In this document: piece by piece, positions 1 through 9,055 of the stretch
How the letters are laid out: each line of letters opens with the position of its first letter
How positions within the stretch are numbered: the stretch's first letter is position 1
NCBI GenBank assembly: GCA_022828595.1
Contig: JAKGHH010000002.1
Span: forward strand, 63,336,383-63,400,382
Source: Nelumbo lutea
Taxonomy: Eukaryota > Streptophyta > Magnoliopsida > Proteales > Nelumbonaceae
Reading direction: 5' to 3'
Length of the DNA: 64,000 bases
Program-made: the position numbers and the translations under genes
Notes under the pieces: generated by a model
Seen by the model: the letters and a program-made list of their open reading frames with translations, nothing else
Told to the model about the DNA's origin: nothing
The model's database searches: none

Positions 1-339
1 GAGAGAAAGAGGTGTGAGAATCATCCCTACATATTAAATATTCACCTTCAAAAACTAATATTCAAAAGTAGGAAGCCACATCACACATCTTTTATGCATA
101 AATCCTTGATACACTTCAATAATTTATCACAAAAATATGACATTATCCGGATTATCCTTCTCAAATTGTACAACTACTACAACTTCGTCCAACGTGTCCC
201 TAGATGACATTTCATTGATTCTTGAAGGTTCTAAACCATCATTTGCTTTCATGGTTACACTATCCATCGGTGTTACCCATGAAAGAAATTTTAGCCACCT
301 ACATCCTATAGAAATTGATGCGGCACGATCTGGGCACTC

Positions 340-1231
340 CAAGCTGGCTGCTAACTGGCAATGAACAACACTTGAGAAGAAGAAGGTGAAGGACTCCCGG
401 GGGATTTGCCTGGCGGGAATACTCTGAAGCTTAAGTTAGAACGCTGGAGAGAAAGCAAAGAGTGTAAAGAGGCTAAGAGTGTAGGTTGCGCTGGATCGCT
501 AAGTTCTCAAGATTAGCTCGAGAGCAAGTAAGTTTTTAGATGGGATCTCTTATGTTCGAGAGAGAGAGAGCTTCCCTTTAACTAGGGAGCTCTTATATAG
601 GCATTCTTGTCAAATCGGGCGTAACCGCCACTTGGTTGGCTGGAAGGCCCCCGACCTGCCCACAGGCTGTGAGGCGGGGGTGGCTGGCCTCTCCTGTTGG
701 CTATGGGAAGAGGCTTGACTCTTGGCAAGATCCTGGGTTTGGGAAGCCTCTCCCCGGTGAGGTTGTTCACTCCGGCGGGAGGGCTTGGCCTGCTTCGTGG
801 CCGGATGCCAAGGGGGAAGCGACGGCTGGGCCTGAGGCAAAGAAGGAAACTGCTGCTGATACTGGTATTGGGAAACCTGGTGCAACACTTGTTGTTGATA
901 GAGTTGGAATTGTTGGGGCAGTTTGTAGCGAGCTCCTAGGAGTGCTTTGAGGTGACCCTCCTCAAGGTTGTCTTTGGGGCAGTTTTCCTGCCTAAGTGTT
1001 GGAGCGAGCTAGTTATCCTAGCTCGCAAACTGGGATAGACTTGTCTTAGAGTATTCCCTCTCAGTAGCTCGGGGGACCTCGAGCTCCCCTTATAGTGAGC
1101 TATGGCGTAGCGAGCTATTCTACAGGCTCGTTACTTAGTCGCAAACAGGCTACGGTGCTGAGCTGTTGCTTGTGCTGAGTCAGGTCCATGTGTCACTGTC
1201 TCAAGGGGTTGGGTCAAGTCTTCCTCCATCA
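340..1231 (-). repeat. 3' LTR of the first gypsy element, with gag-like insert
   Basis: The right edge is set by CCATCA at 1226-1231, next to a polypurine tract that matches the LTR/PPT junction of the second gypsy element (ATATCA then CTTGCCCCCC). On the minus strand TATATAAG at about 592-599 looks like the LTR promoter, and 360-590 would be R/U5. This part resembles the corresponding part of the 54188 LTR only loosely. The left edge is uncertain (about 338-362). Bases 632-902 are about 94% identical to gag sequence at 8544-8814, which is abnormal for U3. The boundaries rest on comparison by eye because the 5' LTR is missing. Confidence 0.55.
632..902 (-). repeat. Duplicate of gag N-terminal segment inside the LTR region
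   Basis: These 271 bases align without gaps to 8544-8814, with about 15 differences counted by eye (about 94% identity). On the minus strand the frame is open and codes a Gln-rich arm (HQVSQYQYQQQFPSLPQ). It stays open upstream to about 1012, beyond the region shared with the 8.5-kb copy. It ends at a stop near 610, just before the TATA-like sequence. The left copy is the less decayed one in frame. Confidence 0.75.
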
Positions 1232-1250
1232 ATTGCCCCCCACTCCTCGG
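1232..1250 (-). other. Polypurine tract of the first gypsy element
   Basis: On the minus strand this reads GAGGAGTGGGGGGCAA immediately before the LTR. It is the purine run used to prime plus-strand DNA synthesis. The same GAGTGGGGGGCAA core sits at the same place in the second gypsy element. Confidence 0.7.
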
Positions 1251-1551
1251 GCTAAGAGTGCTATCTTAGCGTGAGGAGTTCATGAAGTGGGACAGGTGGA
1301 TTTGACCGAAGTTCAAACTTGATTGACTGTTCGCATTAAATGCGCGGGCAAAAGTCAGGAGATTTTTGACGCTTCAAATACCAAGAAATGCGCCGAAGCA
1401 GCTCTTTACTCTAGATGTCGTGCAACCGTCATTACCTCAATCATTGGAGATGTGCAACCAATCACATTTCAGTTTCAGAAGATGTGCGGTAAGCTTGATT
1501 GTGAACTGTTAGATCTGCCCCAATCTGGGTCGTTGGTCTAGGGGCACAGTG

Positions 1552-1563
1552 GCTATAAATAGG
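1552..1563 (+). promoter_or_regulatory. TATA box of the antisense gene
   Basis: GGCTATAAATAGG lies about 140 bases before the ATG at 1699 on the plus strand, followed by a pyrimidine-rich leader. The second gypsy element has a decayed TATA-like sequence (TACTTTAATAGG) at the same distance from its antisense ATG. This suggests an element-encoded promoter driving transcription against gag-pol. Confidence 0.5.
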
Positions 1564-1698
1564 AGGGCCCCCAGGCCTCATTTTCTTTCACGCTAACTTG
1601 TTGTCTTCGGATGCTGAGGTCGTGCATCCATTTAGTCTGCCTGAGCTCTTCTATTCACACCTTTTCATCTTTCCGGTGAGTCATTCATTCTGTCAATC

Positions 1699-3580
1699 AT
1701 GTCTAGGTATTCGTACCACGTTTATCCCCGGGATGGTGACCAGGACGACGATGCCCCTTTGAGCTCGGGGGGAACTTGGGAGCGGGCTCCGAAGGCTCGG
1801 GAGGCCTCCAACGATGTGGCTTCTACCTCTCGGGGAAAAGAGCCCGACACCTTCAGTCCCTCCTCTATCACAATGGGGAGGCTCTGATCTCTAGTCTGCC
1901 AATTTCACCTTCCTGGGGACCTTATCTACGGTTCCCCCTCTGGTAACTTTCCTTGGGAGCATGGTCCCAATGATATAGTGATTTTCCAGGAACAACTCGA
2001 GGCTGGCCTGCGTCTTCCCCTGCACCCCCTAATAGTGGAGGTGCTGAATCATTTTAACGTCACCATTGGCCAGCTCCATCCCAACGCTATTCAGAATGTA
2101 GTTGGGACCATTTCCTTGTGCTATGAGTATTGCCTCCCCCTTGACCTCAATATTTTTTCTTCCATTCTCTACATCAAGAATGCCACTCCCAGAGCGCCTC
2201 CGAAAAGGCGTTCTTATTACTTTTCTCCCCGCCGCGACTATAAGCTCCTGCACGGCCTGCCGAACAGGGTTCCTGCTTGGAAGCGGGATTATTTTATGGT
2301 TCACAGCCTTGAGGGGTGGCCCTTTCCAACTTCTTGGAGGGGCGCCATCTAGGACCCCGAGGCTGAGTTGGACTCTGAAACTCGAAAAACGCTGTTGTCT
2401 TGGGCCGCTGTAGGCCTTCTCTGTTCAGATTACTTGACCGAGGAGAAGCTCACGCAGGCTGTCCTGAGCCCGGGTAGGTTGCCTTTTAGGCTGTGTAGTG
2501 CCCTGTAAATATATCATGTGTATACATATATTTTCCTTTTTTACTAGACTAATACCTTGTAGTTTTTTGGCAGCCATCATGTCTAGTGTTGATGCGCGCT
2601 GCTTTCTCTCCAGCAACCAGAAGCGTAAGGCGAAGTGGTCGCGTCCCGACCGAACTCCCACTTCTGGGGGCACTGAGTTCGAGTCTATTGAGCCAGACCT
2701 TGTTTCTCCACCACCTGAAGTTCCACCGGCTCCATCAGAAGGAGGCACCGAAGAGGGTGGCCTCGAGGAGGGCGAGCTCCCAAGGCAAGGGGTAATTCCT
2801 CCTGGTCCTTCCCACCCATTCCCCTACCCGCAGTTCCCGGCAGGGAACTGGGAGGGGGTCAAAGACTATATCGTGGCTGGGCGGAAGAGTCGAAGGGCAA
2901 TCTGCCACGAGGAGGTCGCCAAATGGGGGAGATGGAGCCCAAGGCACTCACCGCATTTGCCGCCTTCCACTGTATGGTGGTAAGTAGTATTTTCTTTTTC
3001 TTCTTGTTTTATTTTTTTTTCCTTCTTTTGCTGTTGTCTGACCTTAGTCTCTTGTTGGCAGGTGAACACCACCATCCACGCCATGGTCCTCCAGACCAAC
3101 ATCCACTCCAGTGACGCTCGCAATCAGAGGGCCCTTGTTTAGAAGCTCCAAGGCGAGCTCGACTCGGCCCAGGGCGAGCTCCTTCACACTCGCAAGGGGA
3201 GCGAGGCCCAGAAGCTGCTCGTCCGTGACCAGGAGGCGCAGACTGTTAGGCTTTCCGAGGAGAGGGCTCGCTACAGGGAGGAGTCATCGAGGGTGGCAGC
3301 GGAAAGGGAGCTCTTTCGTCAATAGGTTCAAGACTTGGAGTCTACACTTTTGGACCGAACTTGGAACTTCGACACCATGGTGGAGGCCGAGCGGGAGGAG
3401 GCTGTCAGGAACTTCAAGGACTCCTAGGAGTAAAGCTCTGCCACTGGTTGGTCTGAAAGAAGTTCTCTAGGCTCAACCTCGACGGCATCACCATGAAGGG
3501 CCTAGCTCCCGAGACAGCGGACCAGGCGGAGGAGGAAGAGCCTGACTCCCCGGAGGACAAGGATGAGGTGGACCCCTGAG
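1699..3580 (+). pseudogene. Antisense three-exon gene in gypsy element (Transposase_28-like), broken
   Basis: Exon 1 (1699-2473) starts with MSRYSYHVYPRD. At about 1990-2160 it carries a stretch (LRLPLHPLIVEVLNHF, then QLHPNAIQNVVG) resembling the N-terminal part of plant 'Putative gypsy type transposon' proteins (Transposase_28). It is broken by in-frame stops at 1885 (TGA, probably a former CGA) and 2350 (TAG). A 100-bp intron (2474-2573, GTAGGT...GGCAG, phase 1) leads to an acidic, proline-rich exon 2. A frameshift near 2920 is needed to enter FAAFHCMV. An 82-bp intron (2980-3061) follows, then a heptad-like, Glu/Arg-rich exon 3 with more stops. Intron positions match those of the gene at 54869. 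Its function is unknown, and no transposase activity is implied by the family name. Confidence 0.65.
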
Positions 3581-4335
3581 GTTGGCGGCTCTGTTTTTCT
3601 GTACTTCTGACTAATCACTGATAGTTCCCGGGTGCTAGAACCCGGTCTTCAAAGATCTTCTTGGGTGGTTGTGCCCTTTTTTATCCCTTGTTGAACTTTC
3701 TCGAGCTGTTTGGCTTGTTTTTTTTTTTTTTGGAATGGAATGAAATTTCTCTTTTTCTTCTAAGTATGGTGTGCTCTTTTATTTTTTTCCAAATCGATCT
3801 CATCACTCGAGCTATTAGAGCTGCATACCCGAAGTAGGATTTTTTGGTAATCGTTATCCCGGGCTATCCCTTAGCGTTTAAGGCATCTCTATGGTATACC
3901 GCAAAGTGGTTACCATGTTTGCTTGAACTATTTCGTTGTAGGTTGTACCTTACTTGGTCCAACCGATGTACTGAGACGAGCTATGCTTCGTAGGGTTCAG
4001 TCCCGAGCTGCTTACGTCTCTAATACTTCATACTTTGCCTTCGCCACTGAAGTAACTGTCTTTCTTGGTGCCGAGGTCTTAGTTAGCTTGGTGTTTTAGC
4101 CCTTAGGCTGAGGGGGTGACTTATAGTCTGCCCTTAGAGTTTGCCCATGCCATGGAGGCAACTGGGTTTCACTGCGCCGAGGTCGTGTTAGCTTGGCATT
4201 TTGGCCCTTAGGCTCTGAGAGTGACACATGGTCTACTCAATAGTTACAAGTAATATTGCCTTAATTTGACAATATTCCATGCCCGAGGTACTTGTTTCCC
4301 TTCAAGGTTTTTGAGCTCGTACGTTCCTTCCCCGA
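3581..4335. other. Region between antisense gene and integrase
   Basis: This is the non-coding internal part of the gypsy element. It holds T-rich runs at 3718-3800, plausibly the 3' end of the antisense transcript. Related phrases recur at about 4080-4110 and 4170-4210 (GAGGTC, TTAGCTTGG and CCCTTAGGCT), suggesting an old local duplication. I see no coding signal. Confidence 0.4.
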
Positions 4336-4339
4336 GCAC

Positions 4340-5260
4340 CCGTTTCACTCAGTTGGGTCTTTTCCAATTCAGTCTGAGTTTGCCAAGCCGGGCTTAGGTA
4401 CCATAACTTTATGAAGGACCAGGTCGCCGACGCGGAGGTTCCGCTTCTTGACACTAGCGTTATAGTACCGAGCTACTCTTTGTTGGTAAGCTACGGTCTT
4501 GATATATGTGAGGTCCCTTACTTCGTCGAGTAGGTTGAGGTTGGTGCATAGCTCATCTTCGTTTGTCTTGTCGTCATATGCTTCCAATCATAGCGAGGGA
4601 ACCTCGATCTCAGTTGGGATGACTGCCTCGGTGCCGTAGGTGAGGTTTAAGGGAGTTTCTCCTATGGCGGTCTTCTCGGTGGTTTGGTAGGCCCACAAAA
4701 CACTGGGTAGCTCGTCTGTCCATAGTCCTTTAGCTCGGTCTTACCGTGCCTTCAGTTCGCGGAGGATAGCTCTATTCGTGACCTCTGCTTGACCGTTTGC
4801 TTGAGGGTGTGTGACCAAAGTGAAGTTCTATCGGATCCCCATGTCTTGGCACCAGTTCTGGAATTTGATGTCCTCGAACTGCTTACCGTTATCAGAAATC
4901 AATACTCGAGGCAACCCGAAGCGGCACACTATGTTCTTCCAAAAGAAGTTCTGGACATTTCGGGCTGTGATCGTTACAAGAGGTTCGACTTCTACCCACT
5001 TGGTGGAATAATCCACTGCTACCACTAGAAACTTCCTCTGGCCTGTTGCTGGTGGGAATGGTCCAAGTATATCGATGCCCCATTGCGCGAAAGGCCACGG
5101 GCTGGTGAGATACTTGAGATTGACAGCGGGCTGATGGTGGATATTGGCATGCTTCTGGCACTTGTCACACTTTCTGATGAGCTCAATAGCGTCTGCTTTC
5201 ATTGTTGGCCAGTAGTATCCCTGTCGTAATGCTTTTTGGGCGAGGGCCTTGCCCCCCAAG
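4340..5260 (-). pseudogene. Integrase, gypsy element 1 (broken)
   Basis: The frame 5259-4828 carries the end of the H2C2 zinc-binding region (ending CDKCQKHA). The catalytic core follows with its first Asp in GIDILGPFP and second Asp in ISDNGKQF. The frame then hits a stop after DMGIR. The continuation holds the expected third acidic residue (HPQANGQAEVTNR) but has further stops near 4740 and 4590. The C-terminal part (4587-4369) has the NLRVGDLVL motif typical of gypsy integrase tails. The DDE residues are visible but split across stop-bearing fragments. It lies directly downstream of RNase H in the gypsy order. Confidence 0.82.
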
Positions 5261-5478
5261 TGGCTACTATATAGGCCCTCATGAGTGTCGTGGAGTATGA
5301 GCTCGGCTTCAGAAGGTCACAAGCAGTGTAGGTAGGGGAGCGTGTAGGATCTCCGGTACAACTATTTGTCTATCATGATGTACTTGGCTGCTTGACGCTC
5401 TACCCTTCTGGCAGCATTGCGATCTGCAGGGAGGGTCTTGTGTAGCAGGAAGCTCGCGAGTGGGTCAATCCAGCTTGG
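5261..5478 (-). pseudogene. Linker between RNase H and integrase
   Basis: This continues the pol polyprotein between RNase H and the integrase zinc finger. Translated fragments such as LHTLPYLHCL are consistent with the plant gypsy spacer, but stops interrupt every frame. No separate function is seen. Confidence 0.4.
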
Positions 5479-5974
5479 CTATGCTTGAACGACAGGAGCA
5501 ACCTCCTCTGCCCCCCCGAGAATGCTTGGCCGAGGCAGGTTCTCTATGTACACGGTTCTCATGGTGTTATCACTAGTGCTAGCTAACTGGGACAGGGCAT
5601 CGACCTCAGCGTTCTTCGACCTCGAGACTTGCCTGATGAAGTGTGACTGGAAGTTGAGTAGAGCCTCTCTTACTTTGGCTAAGTAGGCAATCATAGTCAG
5701 TTGGCGAGCTTCGTATTCGCTTGTAACCTGATTGACCACGAGCTGTGAGTCGCTGCAGATGATAATGTGCTTGGTTTTCATTTCTTTGGCTAGGGCAAAC
5801 CCGGCTATCAATGCCTCATACTCTGCCTCATTGTTGGATGCCGCGAACTTGAAGCATAGTGCGTACTCCAGTTTCGTGCCATTTGGGCCGTGTAGAACTA
5901 TTCTGGCTCCGCTGCCCTGCTGGTTCGAAGAGCCATCTACGTGAAGGATCCAGGGCTCCTCATCCCGGCTCCTC
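5479..5974 (-). pseudogene. RNase H domain, gypsy element 1
   Basis: This open frame of about 165 residues has all four acidic positions of an RNase HI fold: Asp in HVDGSSN, Glu in NNEAEYEAL, Asp in CSDSQLVVNQ and Asp in NAEVDALSQL. It would degrade the RNA of the RNA:DNA hybrid. The domain itself looks intact but is out of frame with the RT fragment upstream, across a deletion junction at 5950-5982. It is therefore a preserved domain in a dead polyprotein. Confidence 0.82.
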
Positions 5975-5975
5975 A

Positions 5976-6556
5976 TCTATATAACATTCTACTTTTTGGC
6001 CAATCAATGGCTCAGACAGTTTGTTTACAAGTCTTTGAAAGGTCGCCTCGGCATTTTTTAGCCCAAAGGGCATGACCTTGTAGCAGTACAGGCCAAGCTC
6101 AGTTATGAAGGTAGTCTTTTCTTCATCTGCCGGGTCCATCCTGATTTGGTTGTAGCCTGAATAGGCATCTAGAAAACTCAGCAACTCGTGCCCCAAGGTC
6201 GCGTCCACCAGACGGTTGATTCTGGGGAGTGGGAAGCAGTCCTTTGGGCAAGCTTGGTTCAGGTTGGTGTAGTCGACGCACATGCGCCATTTACCATTAG
6301 CCTTTTTCACCAGAACGGGGTTGGCTACCCAGCTCGGGTAGTGGACTTCCCTGATAAAATCTGCTGCAAGGAGCTTCCCTACCTCCTCGTCGACTGCCCT
6401 CCATCGCTCTGGTGCTAGGTTGCATTTCTTCTGTCTAACGGGTCTAACTACAAGATCAATACTAAGCTTATGAGTTATGATGTTAGGGTCTATTTCGGGC
6501 ATTTCTACCGTAGACCATGCAAAAACATCTGGAATTTCAAGTAAAAAGCATATCAA
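5976..6556 (-). pseudogene. Reverse transcriptase fragment, gypsy element 1
   Basis: The fragment covers fingers and palm. It has WRMCVDYTNLNQACPKD, then FLDAYSGYNQI with the first catalytic Asp, then the Phe-Gly-Leu-Lys-Asn stretch (MPFGLKNAEATFQRL). It ends at ECYID. The second Asp of the expected YxDD box and the whole thumb/connection region are missing, because the sequence jumps into the RNase H region. It cannot be active. Confidence 0.85.
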
Positions 6557-6559
6557 TTT

Positions 6560-7203
6560 AGATTGTAGGGGCTCCTAAATGGAAAGCACCGATCTGGAGA
6601 GTTTGGGCTGGGTCCTTTGTCGAGGCTGGGATGGAGACGGTCTCTTCTATGGACGCAGCTCGCTCCTCGCTCTACTCCGTAGGTCGCTCCAGCTCGAGGT
6701 CATTGGCCACCTTGGCTTTCCCTTTAAGGGCGACAACGTAGCATTTTGAGACTCAATCTAGTCACCTCGTGCTATCCCGATTCTGAAGTTTGTGGGGAAT
6801 TTCATGGCCAAGTAGTAGGTGGACACTACAGCCCGTAAGGCATGGGTAATCGGCCGACCTACTATGGCATTATATGGGGAGGGGTTGCGACCACTAAGAA
6901 ATCGTGGTTGAACCTCACTATGCTAGGCCAAGTGTTGACCTCCACGGGTATTGTAATCCTTCCCAAGGGCTTGAATTCCTCTCCGCTGAAGCCTACCAAG
7001 GGAGTGTTTGTGAGCTTTAGGTCGCTCTCTTGGAGCTGTGATTGGTCGAAGGCTGCTTTGAAGAGGATGTCTACCAAGCTGCCTGAGTCAATGAAGATGC
7101 GTCTGATTTCGAAGTCGTTGATCTTCACCTTTATGATGAGCGCGTCATCATGGGGGTGGACCTCGTGTGCGTCATCTTCTATGAAGAAGATGGGGTCTTC
7201 CAA
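6560..7203 (-). pseudogene. Aspartic protease and downstream spacer, gypsy element 1
   Basis: The frame 7203-6862 contains IFIDSGSLVDIL, where DSG is the retropepsin catalytic triplet, followed by a flap-like hydrophobic stretch. It matches plant gypsy proteases in length (about 110 residues). The stretch 6860-6560 towards RT carries stops in all frames. A long plus-strand frame over this region (6842-7801) is only the complement of the real pol/gag frames. Confidence 0.75.
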
Positions 7204-7417
7204 CCTTGGCCGCTTTGGGGGGTTCTACTCTTCCCTGGCGGCTTCGCGAGCTGATGCACGAGCCGCGGTTGAGGTACAACCCGCCACAATCGAGCCTCCA
7301 ACTATGATGTGGATGGTCCCCCAAACTGGTCTTTCTTCGGGGGGCTGCTTCTGCGGTTGTTCTGCTTGTCTTGCTGGACTCGGGAGCGTCCCTACTCTGC
7401 TCCCCTTGCCGACTTGC

Positions 7418-7448
<31 letters not shown>
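7418..7448. repeat. (ATT)n microsatellite inside gag-pol
   Basis: About nine uninterrupted ATT units lie in the gag-to-protease spacer of gypsy element 1. On the minus strand they read as a run of isoleucines, which no Gag protein would carry. This indicates expansion after the element lost function. Confidence 0.9.
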
Positions 7449-7449
<1 letters not shown>

Positions 7450-7577
7450 TTTGTACAAAATTTCACAAATATCCACGACGGATGAGTTCTTCTATCTCAT
7501 CGCAGAGATTTTTACAAATTTTGGTGCTATGACCGTGATCTTTATGAAAGCTACAGTACATATTTTTATTTATAACA

Positions 7578-8814
7578 TTAGGGTCCGCCTTCAATTGAGG
7601 TGGCCACTTCACGTACGAAGCGTCCTTGATCGCCATGAGGATCTTGGAAAGGCTGACTTGGCTTTGCCCCCCGAGCTTGGTCCTTCTTCCTGCTGTCGCT
7701 CTGGGCTAGGGGCTCTGGTTCCCTCTTCCTTTTCTCAAGGGTCTGCTCATCCTTCTGGTTTATTTCTTTCTCCGTCCCAGTCACGGTCTTTGGTTGATTG
7801 AAAAATACGTGCCACTTGAACTCTTTGTGGGTGATACCTCGCTTGGCTGTGGTGAGGCAAATTGCGGGATCCAGGTTGGGTATCTGTAAACAAGCGTCGT
7901 TGAACCGCTTGATGTAACTCCGAATGGACTCCCTTCCTTTTGGACTATGCCGAGGAGGCTTTCCTCTTGGGCACCTTTTGCTGGTGACGAAGTGGGAGTT
8001 GAAAAATTGCATGAATTGCACCCAACTTCTTATCGAACTAGGTGCGAGGTTACGGTACCATGTGCAAGCTACCCCTTTAAAGGTGGTGGAAAAGGCCATG
8101 CACATGCAGGATTCACTGGCTCTTGCCAGGTGCATCTAGGGTTGGAAGGCATCCACGTGATCATTTGGATTAAAGGATCCGTCATACTTGTCCTGTGGAG
8201 GGAGCTTGAAGTCCCTTGGCATGGGGACAACAAGGAGTTCTGGAGATAATGGGGAAGGAACTGAGAGGGGAGGGTTAGCTTTCACTTCACGTGAGCATAC
8301 CTCCTCTTTTCCTTTGAGCTCGAGAGAGACTCAGGTAGCAATTCAGCAAGCTCGCCGGCATCTTCGCTGCTGCTTTACTGGCTTGGCGTTGATGCTTGAT
8401 GCTTTAGTGTCACCGAGCTCGACGTGCTCAGATTGCTGGTGGTGGCTCTGAACCGAAGGGCCCTGCCTAGAGTCTGTGGCCAGGACCTCGAACATGTTCT
8501 CTGAGAGCGTGAGCTTGAACCGCGAAGGCCGGGGCGACATGGGCTTGGTTGGTTGGGAGGCCCCCGACCTGCCCACAGGCTGTGAGGCGGGGGTGGCTGG
8601 CCTCTCCTTTTGGCTATGGGAAGAGGCTTGACTCTTGGCGGGATCCTGGGCTTGGGAAGCCTCTCCCCAGTGAGGTTGTTCACTTCGGCGGGAGGGCTTG
8701 GCCTGCTTCGTGGCCAGATGCCGAGGAGGAATCGACGGCTGGGCCTAAGGCAAAGAAGGAAACTGCTACTGATACTGGTATTGGGAAACCTGGTGCAGCA
8801 CTTGTTGTTGATAG
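7578..8814 (-). pseudogene. Gag, gypsy element 1 (broken)
   Basis: The central frame 8135-7578 has the retrotransposon Gag domain: FKGVACTWYRNL, SSIRSWVQFMQFF, then RESIRSYIKRFNDAC. A Lys/Arg/Glu-rich tail follows. Upstream, 8683-8343 codes a Gln/Pro/Ser-rich N-terminal arm with stop codons. The reading is broken between the two parts, and the N-terminus is cut off at 8814. A second copy of the N-terminal arm lies in the LTR region at 632-902. Confidence 0.78.
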
Positions 8815-8819
8815 ATTAT

Positions 8820-9055
8820 ATATGTTGGGAAACCTGGTGAGTCCAATTTCATGCTGAAATCTGTGATATCAAATTATATATGTTGGGAGGGTGTTGGAAT
8901 GTTTTTTGTTGACAGGTGATCCAGATTCGAGTGGCCCAGGAAGCTTCAAAGCGGAAGGGGCAGTAACCCCACCAGTTTTTATTAGTAATCAAAGGAATTT
9001 CATTTCATTAAGAGAAAAAAGATATTACAAATTCATAATAGATTTGATAAAATAA
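8820..9055 (+). pseudogene. Possible exon-intron-exon scrap of a host gene
   Basis: Just right of the truncated gypsy element, CCTG|GTGAGT at 8837 and TTTTTTGTTGACAG at 8902-8915 form a plausible 79-bp intron. Joining across it keeps one frame open for about 45 codons (GDPDSSGPGSFKAEG at its start) to a stop at 9053. I do not recognise the product. The donor side overlaps a 15-base copy of a gag sequence (TTGGGAAACCTGGTG, also at 8780), so the exon could be accidental. Confidence 0.2.

Larger units (their letters stand above)
340..8814 (-). mobile_element. Ty3/gypsy retrotransposon, 5'-truncated, Tat-like organisation
   Basis: Reading the minus strand from right to left, remnants of gag (8814-7578), protease (7203-6862), reverse transcriptase (6556-5980), RNase H (5974-5479) and integrase (5260-4340) follow the Ty3/gypsy order. 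A plus-strand gene (1699 to about 3580), a polypurine tract and a 3' LTR come next. The 5' LTR and leader are absent: homology stops abruptly at 8814 inside the N-terminal part of gag. Frames carry stop codons, frameshifts and a deletion, so the copy cannot encode working enzymes. The extra gene on the opposite strand between pol and the 3' LTR is a known trait of the plant Tat clade. I infer that clade from layout, not from a tree. Confidence 0.88.

Noticed and set aside
127..364. Open frames on both strands at the left end of the window
   Set aside because: About 70 codons each with no motif. They lie outside or at the edge of the LTR, and the double-strand openness looks like chance or part of an unseen repeat.
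6842..7801. A 319-codon plus-strand frame, the second longest in the window
   Set aside because: It is the complement of the minus-strand protease and gag of gypsy element 1, includes the ATT microsatellite, and shows no domain of its own.
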